Source: Chelativorans intermedius (GTDB lineage Bacteria; Pseudomonadota; Alphaproteobacteria; Rhizobiales; Rhizobiaceae). Taken from it: a stretch of 64,000 nt of DNA. The DNA is taken from assembly GCF_025398255.1 (NCBI RefSeq), contig NZ_JAODNW010000001.1:62001-126000 (forward strand), given 5' to 3'. The position numbers and the translations under genes were made by a program. Every line of letters starts with the position of its first letter. The stretch's first letter is position 1. Shown here one piece after another: positions 52,387 through 60,690 of this stretch. The notes under the pieces are model-generated. The model made no database searches. It worked only from the letters and a program-made list of their open reading frames with translations, and was not told the origin of the DNA.

Positions 52387-52821
52387 ATGAACAGAAACTT
52401 CCATGAACTGAAACAGCAGCTGACGGAGCTGTCAGCAACGATCAACAAGTTCGAATCGGAGGCAGTACAGCTGCGCATCGTCGAGCTTCTGTTCAGCCAG
52501 GCCGGTGGCGAAGGGCTTGCGGAGGCTCCTGCCAGCGCCTACGTCTCCGGGCCGGCGCGCGGCGGCAGGCGGCCCCAGACGGCCGACCGGCGCAAGACGG
52601 CGCCCAGCGCCAGCGGCGCCGTGGCCGCGCTGGCAAAGCTCCTCGACGGCGATTTCTTCAGCGAGAAGCGCACAATCGGCGATATCGTGAAGAAATGCGA
52701 GGAGGAGATTGGCACGCGTTACAAGTCCAACGCCTTCTCCGGGCCGTTGTCGCGCTATGCCAGGAGCGGCGTTCTCAAGCGCGAGAAGAACGAAGAAGGC
52801 AAGTACGTGTACTTCAAGTAG
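52387..52821 (+). CDS. conserved-looking protein of unknown function
   Basis: A 144-residue protein I do not recognise. The front (1-40) is a helical segment MNRNFHELKQQLTELSATIN that may form a coiled coil. Residues 60-80 are Arg/Gly/Ala-rich and flexible. The C-terminal 60 residues (FFSEKRTIGDIVKKCEEEIG, KSNAFSGPLSRYARSG, LKREKNEEGKYVYF) look like a compact winged-helix type fold in which a helix is followed by a basic wing. That suggests DNA or RNA binding, but this is inference. It is transcribed alone, opposite to uvrD. Confidence 0.75.
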   Translation: MNRNFHELKQQLTELSATINKFESEAVQLRIVELLFSQAGGEGLAEAPASAYVSGPARGGRRPQTADRRKTAPSASGAVAALAKLLDGDFFSEKRTIGDIVKKCEEEIGTRYKSNAFSGPLSRYARSGVLKREKNEEGKYVYFK

Positions 52822-53030
52822 CCGACGCTTCTCCGTCGGACCGAGGTGCCGAGCGGCCGGGAAGGATGCCTTCCCATTGCCTTGCGTTGCCGTGAACGAA
52901 TGCGCCTGCGGCTGTCTTCTCCGCCGTCGCGGATGCTTCGTCGGCCCTGTCCCGCCGGCGAAGGGTGAATGGTCATTTGCGTATACGGCGCGCGCCTTCC
53001 CGGTGCGCAAACAGCTATATCGGGCGGGCG

Positions 53031-55517
53031 TCAGACCCTTTCGACGAACCCGTCCAGAACCCGTTTCTGACCGGCCTTGTCGAAGTCTATTGTCAGCTTG
53101 TTGCCGTCTATGGCTGTCACGTTGCCGTTTCCGAACTTGATGTGAAACACGCGGTCGCCCACCTTGAAGGCCGAGGGGGTGTCGGAAACCGATCTGGCGA
53201 CCAGCTCGCCCTCGATGGTGCGGCCCTTTACCGAACCGCGGCCTGCGCCATAGCCCGAATCGGCTTCTCCGTAACCGATCCTTTCCACCTGATGGCCGGA
53301 GCGTGTTCCCCAGTTGCGCTCGGTCGCCTCGTTGCGGTTGCGGCGGGCCCGCTGCCAACCAGGCGTGGCATAGGGGCTGGAGAACGCCTGCCCGGCTTCA
53401 TCGAAGCGTGAAGGTCCATAGGGGTTCGGGCGGCCCGGCGACCTTGCGTAGCCGCCAAAGGCGCCGCTTTCCTCGGCCACCTCCACATGCGCCTCCGGCA
53501 GCTCGTCCAGAAAGCGCGACGGAATGGTGGACTGCCACAGGCCATGAATGCGGCGATTGGAGGTAAACCAGATATGCAGGTTCTTCTTCGCCCGGGTAAG
53601 CCCGACATAGGCCAGGCGGCGCTCTTCCTCGAGGCCGGCGCGCCCGCCCTCGTCGAGCGCGCGCTGGTGGGGGAAGAGGCCCTCCTCCCAACCGGGCAGG
53701 AACACCGTGTCGAACTCCAGGCCCTTGGCGGAGTGAAGCGTCATCAGGCTGACGGCGTCCACCTCCTCGTCACGCTCGGCATCCATGACCAGCGCCACAT
53801 GTTCCAGAAAGCCGCGCAGGCTTTCATATTCCTCCATGGAGCGGATGAGCTCCTTGAGGTTTTCCAGCCGCCCCGGCGCCTCCGCCGAACGGTCGTTCTT
53901 CCACATCTCGGTATAGCCGGATTCCTCGAGGATGATCTCGGCCAGCTCCGTGTGGGGCGTGCGCTCCAGCAACCCCTGCCAGCGCTCGATGCTTTCCACC
54001 AGGTTGCGCAGGGCAGCGCGCGGCTTGGGCTTCATTTCCTCCGTGCCCACCAGATCGCGCGCGGCCTGGAGCAGCGAGGTGCCGCGCATCCGCGCGACAT
54101 CGTGGATCTGGCGCACCGAGGCTTCGCCCAACCCCCGCTTGGGCACGTTCACGATGCGCTCGAAGGCAAGATCATCCGCACCCTGCGCGACGATGCGGAG
54201 ATAGGCCAGCGCGTCGCGGATCTCCATACGCTCATAGAAGCGCGGGCCACCGATGACGCGGTAGTTGAGGCCAAGCGTGACGAAGCGATCCTCGAACTCG
54301 CGCATCTGGAAGGACGCGCGCACCAGGATCGCCATGTCGTTGAGCGCTTTTCCCCTGGCCTGCAGCGCCTCGATCTCTTCGCCCACGGCGCGCGCCTCCT
54401 CCTCCGAGTCCCATGCGGCGTGGACCTTGACCTTGGGATCGTCGGGGTCGACGGCATCGGTAAACAGCGTCTTGCCGAGCCGGCCCTCATTGTGGGCGAT
54501 GAGATGGGAAGCGGCGCCCAGAATATGGGCGGTCGAGCGGTAGTTGCGTTCCAGCCGGATAACCCTGGCGCCCGGAAAATCCTTCTCGAAGCGCAGGATG
54601 TTGTCCACCTCCGCGCCGCGCCAGCCATAGATCGACTGGTCGTCGTCGCCGACACAGCAGATGTTGACCGCGCTGTCGCGCGCCGGATTCTGCGCCAGAA
54701 GGCGCAGCCACATGTATTGCGCGGTGTTGGTATCCTGATACTCGTCCACCAGGATATATCTGAACCTGGTGTGATACTCGCGCAGAACATCCGGGTTTTC
54801 GCGGAAGATGCGGATGGGATGGAGCAGCAGATCGCCGAAGTCGACGGCATTGAGCGTCTTCAGCCGCTCCTGATAGGCGAGGTAGAGCGCGCGGCCCTTG
54901 CCGTTTGCGAAGGCGCGGGCGTCGCCCTCGGGAATGTCGCCGGGCGCTAGGCCCTTGTTCTTCCAGCCATCGATCATCTGTGCCAACTGGCGTGCCGGCC
55001 AGCGCTTGTCGTCCAGGCCCTCGGCCTGGATGAGCTGCTTGAGAAGGCGGATCTGGTCGTCCGTGTCGAGGATGGTGAAGGAGGATTTGAGCCCGGCGAG
55101 CTCGGCGTGGCGGCGCAGGATCTTCACCCCGATGGAATGGAAGGTGCCGAGCCACGGCATGCCCTCTATGGCCTCGCCCACCAGCACCTCGATGCGCGCC
55201 TTCATCTCGCGTGCCGCCTTGTTGGTGAAGGTGACGGCAAGAATCTGTGAAGGGTAGGCGCGGCCGGTGGCCAGGATGTGGGCGATGCGGGTGGTCAGCA
55301 CCCGCGTCTTGCCCGTGCCGGCGCCGGCAAGCACCAGCACCGGGCCTTCCGTCGTCTCCACGGCAAGGCGCTGCTCGGGGTTCAGCCCCTCCAGATAGGT
55401 GGGCGCTGCACCCTGACGCGCCGCCATCGCACGCGCGGCAATGCCGCCGGCGCGCGCAGCAGGGCGCGCGGCGTCGTCATCGCCGAAGAAGGGCAGATCG
55501 TCTGGAGAACCTGACAT
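53031..55517 (-). CDS. uvrD: UvrD/PcrA-type 3'-5' DNA helicase
   Basis: An 828-residue superfamily 1A helicase. Motif I AGAGTGKT (64-71), motif Ia TFTNKAAREMKAR, motif II DEYQD (258-262), motif III GDDDQSIYGWRGA, motif IV RLERNYRST, and motifs V/VI MTLHSAKGLEFDTV and RRLAYVGLTRAKKNL are all present. The C-terminal tail ends in a Tudor-like KVGDRVFHIKFGNGNVTAID. It unwinds DNA in excision and mismatch repair and clears stalled polymerases. The start at 55517 gives the MSG-D-PFF front; an ATG at 55529 is also possible. Confidence 0.95.
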   Translation of the reverse strand: MSGSPDDLPFFGDDDAARPAARAGGIAARAMAARQGAAPTYLEGLNPEQRLAVETTEGPVLVLAGAGTGKTRVLTTRIAHILATGRAYPSQILAVTFTNKAAREMKARIEVLVGEAIEGMPWLGTFHSIGVKILRRHAELAGLKSSFTILDTDDQIRLLKQLIQAEGLDDKRWPARQLAQMIDGWKNKGLAPGDIPEGDARAFANGKGRALYLAYQERLKTLNAVDFGDLLLHPIRIFRENPDVLREYHTRFRYILVDEYQDTNTAQYMWLRLLAQNPARDSAVNICCVGDDDQSIYGWRGAEVDNILRFEKDFPGARVIRLERNYRSTAHILGAASHLIAHNEGRLGKTLFTDAVDPDDPKVKVHAAWDSEEEARAVGEEIEALQARGKALNDMAILVRASFQMREFEDRFVTLGLNYRVIGGPRFYERMEIRDALAYLRIVAQGADDLAFERIVNVPKRGLGEASVRQIHDVARMRGTSLLQAARDLVGTEEMKPKPRAALRNLVESIERWQGLLERTPHTELAEIILEESGYTEMWKNDRSAEAPGRLENLKELIRSMEEYESLRGFLEHVALVMDAERDEEVDAVSLMTLHSAKGLEFDTVFLPGWEEGLFPHQRALDEGGRAGLEEERRLAYVGLTRAKKNLHIWFTSNRRIHGLWQSTIPSRFLDELPEAHVEVAEESGAFGGYARSPGRPNPYGPSRFDEAGQAFSSPYATPGWQRARRNRNEATERNWGTRSGHQVERIGYGEADSGYGAGRGSVKGRTIEGELVARSVSDTPSAFKVGDRVFHIKFGNGNVTAIDGNKLTIDFDKAGQKRVLDGFVERV

Positions 55518-55696
55518 TCGGCACCGCATATGGTGATTCGGGCCTGCAAGGCCAACCGCTTCTTCCCTTGTACCGGCTGAATGCGGCGAGGCCAAGTTTC
55601 GGCGCCTGTTCACGCAGCCTTGAATGGACCGGCGGAAAGGCCCTTCCTATCCTCGCCGCGGGTGCGGGGTGTCAAACGTGAGGCCGGGAGCAAGCG

Positions 55697-56572
55697 ATGT
55701 CCACACCGAAGATCACCCAGGCGATGATAGACGCCTATGACGAATACACACACCTGACCCTCGACCGCCGCGGCTTCATGCAGAAGCTGACGAAGCTGGC
55801 GGGATCGAGCGCCGCCGCTGCGGCGATCGTGCCGCTGCTTGCGGCCAATTCGGCCCGCGCGGCGATGGTTGCCGAGGACGACGCCCGCGTTTCGGCCGAG
55901 GAAATTTCCTTTCCTGCCGGCGATGGCGAGATGAGGGCGTATCTCGTGCGCCCGAAAGACCAGGCGGGACCTCTGCCGGCCGTCATCGTCATTCACGAGA
56001 ATCGCGGGCTCAACCCGCATATCCGCGACGTGGCACGGCGTGTGGCGCTGGAGGGTTTCGTGGCGCTGGCGCCAGACTTCCTGTCGCCGCTGGGCGGCAC
56101 GCCGGAGGACGAAGACGCGGCGCGCGCCATGTTCGGCGAGCTCGACAGGGCGCAGACGGTGGCCAATGGCATGGCGGCCATCGCCTTTCTGGAAAACCAT
56201 GAGGCGACGAACGGCAATGTCGGCGCCGTCGGCTTTTGCTGGGGCGGGGGCATGGTGAACAGTCTCGCCGTCAACGCGCCTTCGCTCGATGCAGCGGTGG
56301 CCTACTACGGCGCCCAGCCCGATCCGCAGGAGGTGGAGCGCATCAGTGCGCCGCTGATGCTGCACTATGCCGGGCTCGACGAGCGCATCAACGCCGGTAT
56401 CGAGGACTTCGCGGCAGCCCTCGACGCGGCCGGCAAGGACTATACGATGTACATGTATGAGGGCGTGAACCACGCCTTCAACAACGACACCTCCGAGGCG
56501 CGCTACAACAAGGAGGCCGCTGATCTGGCCTGGCAGCGCACCATCGACTTTTTCAGGGAAAGGCTGATGTAG
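55697..56572 (+). CDS. exported dienelactone-hydrolase-family protein
   Basis: A 291-residue protein. A twin-arginine signal (DRRGFMQKL, Arg24-Arg25) followed by a hydrophobic stretch ending ANSARA suggests folded export through Tat. The hydrolase fold has Cys181 in GFCWGGG, Asp228 in YAGLDERIN and His259 in GVNHAF, the Cys-Asp-His triad of dienelactone hydrolases. The natural substrate is unknown. It is convergent with the small gene at 56579. Confidence 0.92.
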   Translation: MSTPKITQAMIDAYDEYTHLTLDRRGFMQKLTKLAGSSAAAAAIVPLLAANSARAAMVAEDDARVSAEEISFPAGDGEMRAYLVRPKDQAGPLPAVIVIHENRGLNPHIRDVARRVALEGFVALAPDFLSPLGGTPEDEDAARAMFGELDRAQTVANGMAAIAFLENHEATNGNVGAVGFCWGGGMVNSLAVNAPSLDAAVAYYGAQPDPQEVERISAPLMLHYAGLDERINAGIEDFAAALDAAGKDYTMYMYEGVNHAFNNDTSEARYNKEAADLAWQRTIDFFRERLM

Positions 56573-56578
56573 GGGCCG

Positions 56579-56776
56579 TCAGGCCCAGCCCCGCGCCTCC
56601 TGTGCCCGGCGCAGGATGGCGCGGGCAAAGACGAGATCGATGGGGATCGGCCGGCGATGGGTCTCGATCTGGTAAAGCTCGTTGTCCAGAGTCTTGAGCG
56701 CGCGCCAGACCTCGTAGTCGCTGACGCTCGGGTCGCGGGCGAGCCTCTCCGACATTCCCTTCACGTCGACCTTCAA
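56579..56776 (-). CDS. small protein of unknown function
   Basis: A 65-residue frame: LKVDVKGMSERLARDPSVSD, then YEVWRALKTLDNELYQIETH and RRPIPIDLVFARAILRRAQE. The composition is that of a real helical protein, with no Pro/Arg excess. The start is likely a TTG at 56776, with GGGGAG 6 bases upstream; an internal ATG at 56755 has AAGGG too close. I do not recognise it. It converges with the dienelactone-hydrolase gene and lies 118 bp downstream of the ClC channel gene on the same strand. Confidence 0.6.
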   Translation of the reverse strand: MKVDVKGMSERLARDPSVSDYEVWRALKTLDNELYQIETHRRPIPIDLVFARAILRRAQEARGWA

Positions 56777-56894
56777 GACCGTCTCCCCAGGATGCGAATC
56801 AGTGCGCAGACGGGGGAATTGTGAAACCCTACGGGCGGGCCGCAAGGCGCGCGGGGCGACAAGCTGTGCAAAAGCGCCCGGCGGGCGCGCACGT

Positions 56895-58529
56895 TCAGCG
56901 GTGTTCTTCTTCGCTGAGCTGCACGAGCGCTCTGTTGAAGGCGCGCAGGGCGCCGATATGGGAGGCCCAGGCGACGATGCGCGTCGAATCCTGCGGGTCC
57001 ACGACGGGCAGCCGCGTGTGGCCGCCCTTGTCGAAGGCGCGCAGCGCAGCCTCCAGCGTGTCGCCGGGTCGCAAGGCGGGTGGTCCTTCCTGCGGGTCAT
57101 GGGATTCGGGCTGCGCGCCGTCTTCCAGCGGCTCCATGAAGTCGCGCACGCGGGTGATGTGACCGGCGGCGCGGTGCGGCCCCTCGTGGATGAAGAGGCC
57201 GCGCATCTCAAGCTGCCAGTGAAACCACGAGCGGCCGTGAAGGGCCTGGGTGATGCCGTGGGCGACGGCGACGGTGAGCAGCAGGGCGATGGACAGCGTG
57301 TAACCGCCTGTCAGCTCGAAGACGATGACCGTGGTGGAGATCGGGGCGCCGAGCACGGCACCGGCCACCGCCCCCATGCCGAGAATGGCGTAGAGCCCGC
57401 CGCTCGATGCCATGTCGGGGAAGACCGACGCGGCGATGACGCCGAAGGAGCCGCCGGTGAGTGCGCCCAGATAGAGCGCCGGCGAGAAGATGCCGCCGCC
57501 GAAACGGGCGGCGAGCGTGATCGCCGTGGCCGCCGTCTTCACCACCAGAAGGGCCAGCATGGTAAGAAGCGGCAGCCGCTGCCACAGCGCCATGTCCGTG
57601 ACCTCGTAGCCCACGCCCAGAACCTGCGGGAAGGCAAGCGCAATGGCACCGACGAGAACGCCGCCCGCCACCGGCTGCAGCCACAGCGGAATGGCGATGC
57701 CGCGCGCCACGAACTCGGCGGCGAACAGCGCGAACTGGAACAGAATGGCGACGACGGCCGCCGTGACGCCCAGCAGCGCGAAGGCGGGAAACTCCCAAAA
57801 CGAGGTAATGGCATAGTGCGGCACGAGAAAGGCAGCGGCATCGCCGAACCACAACCGCGAAGCCACGCCACCGGCCGTCGAGGCGATGACGATGGGCACG
57901 AAGGAGCGCATCGCATAGTGGCCGAGGATCACCTCATGGGCGAAGAGCACGCCGGCGATGGGCGCGTTGAAGGAGGCGGCAATGGCGCTTGCCACCCCGG
58001 CGCCCAGCAGGGTGCGGTTGCACCACTCGGGAAGGTTGGCGTAACGGGTGACCGCCGCAGCCAGAACCGCGCCCAGATGCACCACCGGCCCCTCGCGCCC
58101 GGCGCTGCCGCCAGCGCCCAGCGAGAGCGCGGTGGTGAAGGCCGAAAGCAGGCCGTCGCGCAGCGGAAGGCTGCGCCCCGCCAGCGCACGCGCCTCGATG
58201 ACGTCGGCCACTGCGCCGGTGCGCCGCGCCTTGAGCCGCGTGAGAAGCAGACCCACCAGAAGACCGCCTACCACCGGGCCGGCCATGACCCAGTACCAGG
58301 GTAGCGTGGCGGCGGTGGAATAGACGCGCTCAGAGCGCGTGCCGAGCCAGGGAAGCTGGAAGATCCCGATCAGCTCGCGGAAGAGGATTGCGGCAGCCGC
58401 CACCGCGACGCCGAGCACCAGGGCGAGCAACCAGGCGAGAGGCTGGCGCGTTTCCAGAAAGGCATGCAAATTGGGCTTCACCCAGGAAGCCACGATGCGT
58501 GGAAGCCGGGCGAGATTTCGCGGCGTCAT
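56895..58529 (-). CDS. ClC-type chloride channel/antiporter with a partial CBS region
   Basis: A 544-residue membrane protein. The ClC signature GAGGSAGREGP (138-148) contains the gating Glu146, with FNAPIAGVLFAHEV and GGGIFSPALYLGA as further anion-site loops. After the membrane part, one CBS-like segment (LRPGDTLEAALRAFDKGGHT to SHIGALRAF) ends the protein. ClC proteins of bacteria exchange Cl- for H+ or conduct Cl-, in acid and osmotic stress. The thioesterase gene lies 6 bp upstream on the same strand, so the two are probably in one transcript. Confidence 0.93.
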   Translation of the reverse strand: MTPRNLARLPRIVASWVKPNLHAFLETRQPLAWLLALVLGVAVAAAAILFRELIGIFQLPWLGTRSERVYSTAATLPWYWVMAGPVVGGLLVGLLLTRLKARRTGAVADVIEARALAGRSLPLRDGLLSAFTTALSLGAGGSAGREGPVVHLGAVLAAAVTRYANLPEWCNRTLLGAGVASAIAASFNAPIAGVLFAHEVILGHYAMRSFVPIVIASTAGGVASRLWFGDAAAFLVPHYAITSFWEFPAFALLGVTAAVVAILFQFALFAAEFVARGIAIPLWLQPVAGGVLVGAIALAFPQVLGVGYEVTDMALWQRLPLLTMLALLVVKTAATAITLAARFGGGIFSPALYLGALTGGSFGVIAASVFPDMASSGGLYAILGMGAVAGAVLGAPISTTVIVFELTGGYTLSIALLLTVAVAHGITQALHGRSWFHWQLEMRGLFIHEGPHRAAGHITRVRDFMEPLEDGAQPESHDPQEGPPALRPGDTLEAALRAFDKGGHTRLPVVDPQDSTRIVAWASHIGALRAFNRALVQLSEEEHR

Positions 58530-58535
58530 CGTCCG

Positions 58536-59012
58536 TCAGGTCCGGCGGCGGATGGCGATAGCGCGCCCCGCCCGCTGAGGCGCCGGCAGGCCGGCATGTG
58601 CGGCGGCCATCCGCTCGACACGCTCCATCACGTCGGGCGGGAAGGGGGCGACCTTCGGCCCGCTCATGTCCACATGCAGGGTGAGGGTTTCGCAGGTGGC
58701 TGAAAGCCAGCCGTCCAGATGATGGATCTCCTGATAGGAATGCAGCCGCTTCTCGTCGTGGTCGAGAAGCCTGGTCGCGACGGTCACCCGGTCGCCCGGG
58801 CGGAGTTCGCGCACATAGCACAGGTGGATCTCGGCGGTGTAGGTGGTCAGCCGGCGCGTGGCGGCATAGTCCGGCCCCATGCCGAGATACCCGGACACCT
58901 CGTCCAGCGCGCGGTCGAAGAGCAGCGGATAGTAAGCCATGTTCATGTGGCCGTTGTAGTCGATCCAGCCCTGCTCGATCTCGAAGACATGCGACACATG
59001 CGGTTCGCCCAT
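58536..59012 (-). CDS. hot-dog fold acyl-CoA thioesterase
   Basis: A 158-residue protein of the 4-hydroxybenzoyl-CoA thioesterase type. The active site segment WIDYNGHMNMAYY (16-28) carries Asp18, Asn20 and His22. It resembles thioesterases associated with carnitine dehydrogenase, but there is no carnitine gene here. The ATG at 59012 has GGAGG upstream; the longer frame is unsupported. The ClC gene follows after 6 bp. It is divergent from the FAD oxidase gene. Confidence 0.88.
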   Translation of the reverse strand: MGEPHVSHVFEIEQGWIDYNGHMNMAYYPLLFDRALDEVSGYLGMGPDYAATRRLTTYTAEIHLCYVRELRPGDRVTVATRLLDHDEKRLHSYQEIHHLDGWLSATCETLTLHVDMSGPKVAPFPPDVMERVERMAAAHAGLPAPQRAGRAIAIRRRT

Positions 59013-59140
59013 GGGCCCTCCTCCTTCGTCGTCGCCGCTGTCGACACTGGACAATGCGACAATTAGCTGGAGACTGAAGGGATAGAAACGAAAAGCGTTT
59101 TGCTCCACAAGAGCGGCAGGCGAATTCAGGGAGAAAACAC

Positions 59141-60562
59141 ATGGCCGTGGGGGCGAAAGCCGGTCAGGAACGCGACAGGGACGCGGTGGCGCGCGTTCTG
59201 GAACATCTGCGGGCACGCTTCGGCGAGCGCCTGCAGACGGGACATGCCGTGCGCGAGCAGCACGGCCACACCACCACCTACATTCCGACCCAGGCACCGG
59301 ATGGCGTGTTCTTCCCCGAAAGCATCGCGGAGGTGCAGGAGGCGGTGCGCCTCTGCGCGGAGCATCGCGTGCCGGTCATTCCCTTCGGGGCAGGATCGTC
59401 GCTGGAAGGCCACGTCAACGCGCCGGCAGGGGGGCTTTGCCTCGACATGGGGCGCATGAACCGTGTGCTCGCCGTCCGACAGGAGGACCTCGACTGCACG
59501 GTCGAGCCGGGGATTACGCGCGAGGAGCTCAACCATCATCTGCGCGACACGGGCCTCTTCTTCCCCATCGACCCCGGCGCCAATGCCAGTCTCGGCGGCA
59601 TGGCGGCCACCCGTGCCTCGGGCACCAATGCGGTGCGCTACGGCACGATGCGCGAAAACGTGCTGTCGCTGACGGCGGTGATGGCGGACGGGCGGGTGGT
59701 CAGGACAGCGCGGCGGGCGCGCAAATCCTCGGCCGGCTACGACCTTACCCGGCTTCTCGTCGGCTCGGAAGGGACGCTCGGCGTGATCTGCGAACTGACG
59801 CTCAGGCTTCACGGCATCCCGCAGGCGATCTCCGGCGGGATATGCCCGTTCCCGAGCGTCGAGGCGGCTTGCCAGGCGGTCATCGCCACCATCCAGATGG
59901 GCATTCCGGTGGCGCGCATGGAGCTCGTCAATGCGCTCGGGATGCAGGCCATCAACCGCTATTCGGGCCTCGGCTATCCCGACAGTCCCTGCCTTTTCCT
60001 GGAGTTTCACGGCACCGAGGCCAGCGTGGCCGAACAGGCCGAGATGTTCGGCGAGATTGCCGAGGAGTTTTCCGGCGGCCCCTTCAACTGGGCGCGCGAG
60101 GCGGAGGCGCGGCAGAGACTGTGGAAGGCACGGCACGATTTCTACTGGGCCGGCTTTACGCTGCGGCCGGGCACCAAAGGGCTGGCGACGGATGTGTGCG
60201 TGCCCATTTCCCGGCTTGCCGAGTGCATCGTGGAGACGGAGGCCGACATCGCCGAAACGGGGCTTGTCGCCCCGATCGTCGGCCATGTGGGAGACGGGAA
60301 CTTCCACGTCACCGTGCTCATGGACATGGACGATAGCGAGGAGGTGGCGCGCGCGGAGCGATTCGTGGGGCGGCTCAACCGGCGTGCTCTCGCCATGGAA
60401 GGCACATGTACCGGCGAGCACGGCATCGGGCAGGGCAAGATGCGGTATCTGGAGGAGGAACACGGCACGGCGGGGGTGGACATGATGCGTGCCATCAAAA
60501 AGGCGCTTGACCCGCTCAACATCATGAATCCGGGGAAAATCATCGACCCGGCCAGCGGCTGA
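59141..60562 (+). CDS. FAD-linked oxidase, D-lactate dehydrogenase/glycolate oxidase GlcD-like
   Basis: A 473-residue flavoprotein. The FAD-binding PFGAGSSLEGHVNA (81-94), DPGANASLGGMAATRASGTN and GSEGTLGVICELTLRLHG segments mark the GlcD/DLD group; GHVGDGNFHV (381-390) is the metal and substrate site. Members oxidise D-lactate or other 2-hydroxy acids with a cytochrome or quinone as acceptor. There is no glcE or glcF gene nearby, so a D-lactate dehydrogenase of the single-chain type is more likely than glycolate oxidase. Confidence 0.9.
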   Translation: MAVGAKAGQERDRDAVARVLEHLRARFGERLQTGHAVREQHGHTTTYIPTQAPDGVFFPESIAEVQEAVRLCAEHRVPVIPFGAGSSLEGHVNAPAGGLCLDMGRMNRVLAVRQEDLDCTVEPGITREELNHHLRDTGLFFPIDPGANASLGGMAATRASGTNAVRYGTMRENVLSLTAVMADGRVVRTARRARKSSAGYDLTRLLVGSEGTLGVICELTLRLHGIPQAISGGICPFPSVEAACQAVIATIQMGIPVARMELVNALGMQAINRYSGLGYPDSPCLFLEFHGTEASVAEQAEMFGEIAEEFSGGPFNWAREAEARQRLWKARHDFYWAGFTLRPGTKGLATDVCVPISRLAECIVETEADIAETGLVAPIVGHVGDGNFHVTVLMDMDDSEEVARAERFVGRLNRRALAMEGTCTGEHGIGQGKMRYLEEEHGTAGVDMMRAIKKALDPLNIMNPGKIIDPASG

Positions 60563-60690
60563 CGGTCGGTATGTGGCTCTGAGCATGGCAAAGGTGCTAT
60601 CTGCCCATCGGCATGGCGCGCGGCCTGCCGGGCCACTGGCCTGCCGGGGCGGGTGAAATCGCAACAAGGCCCTGCAAGGGGTGGAGGTGA

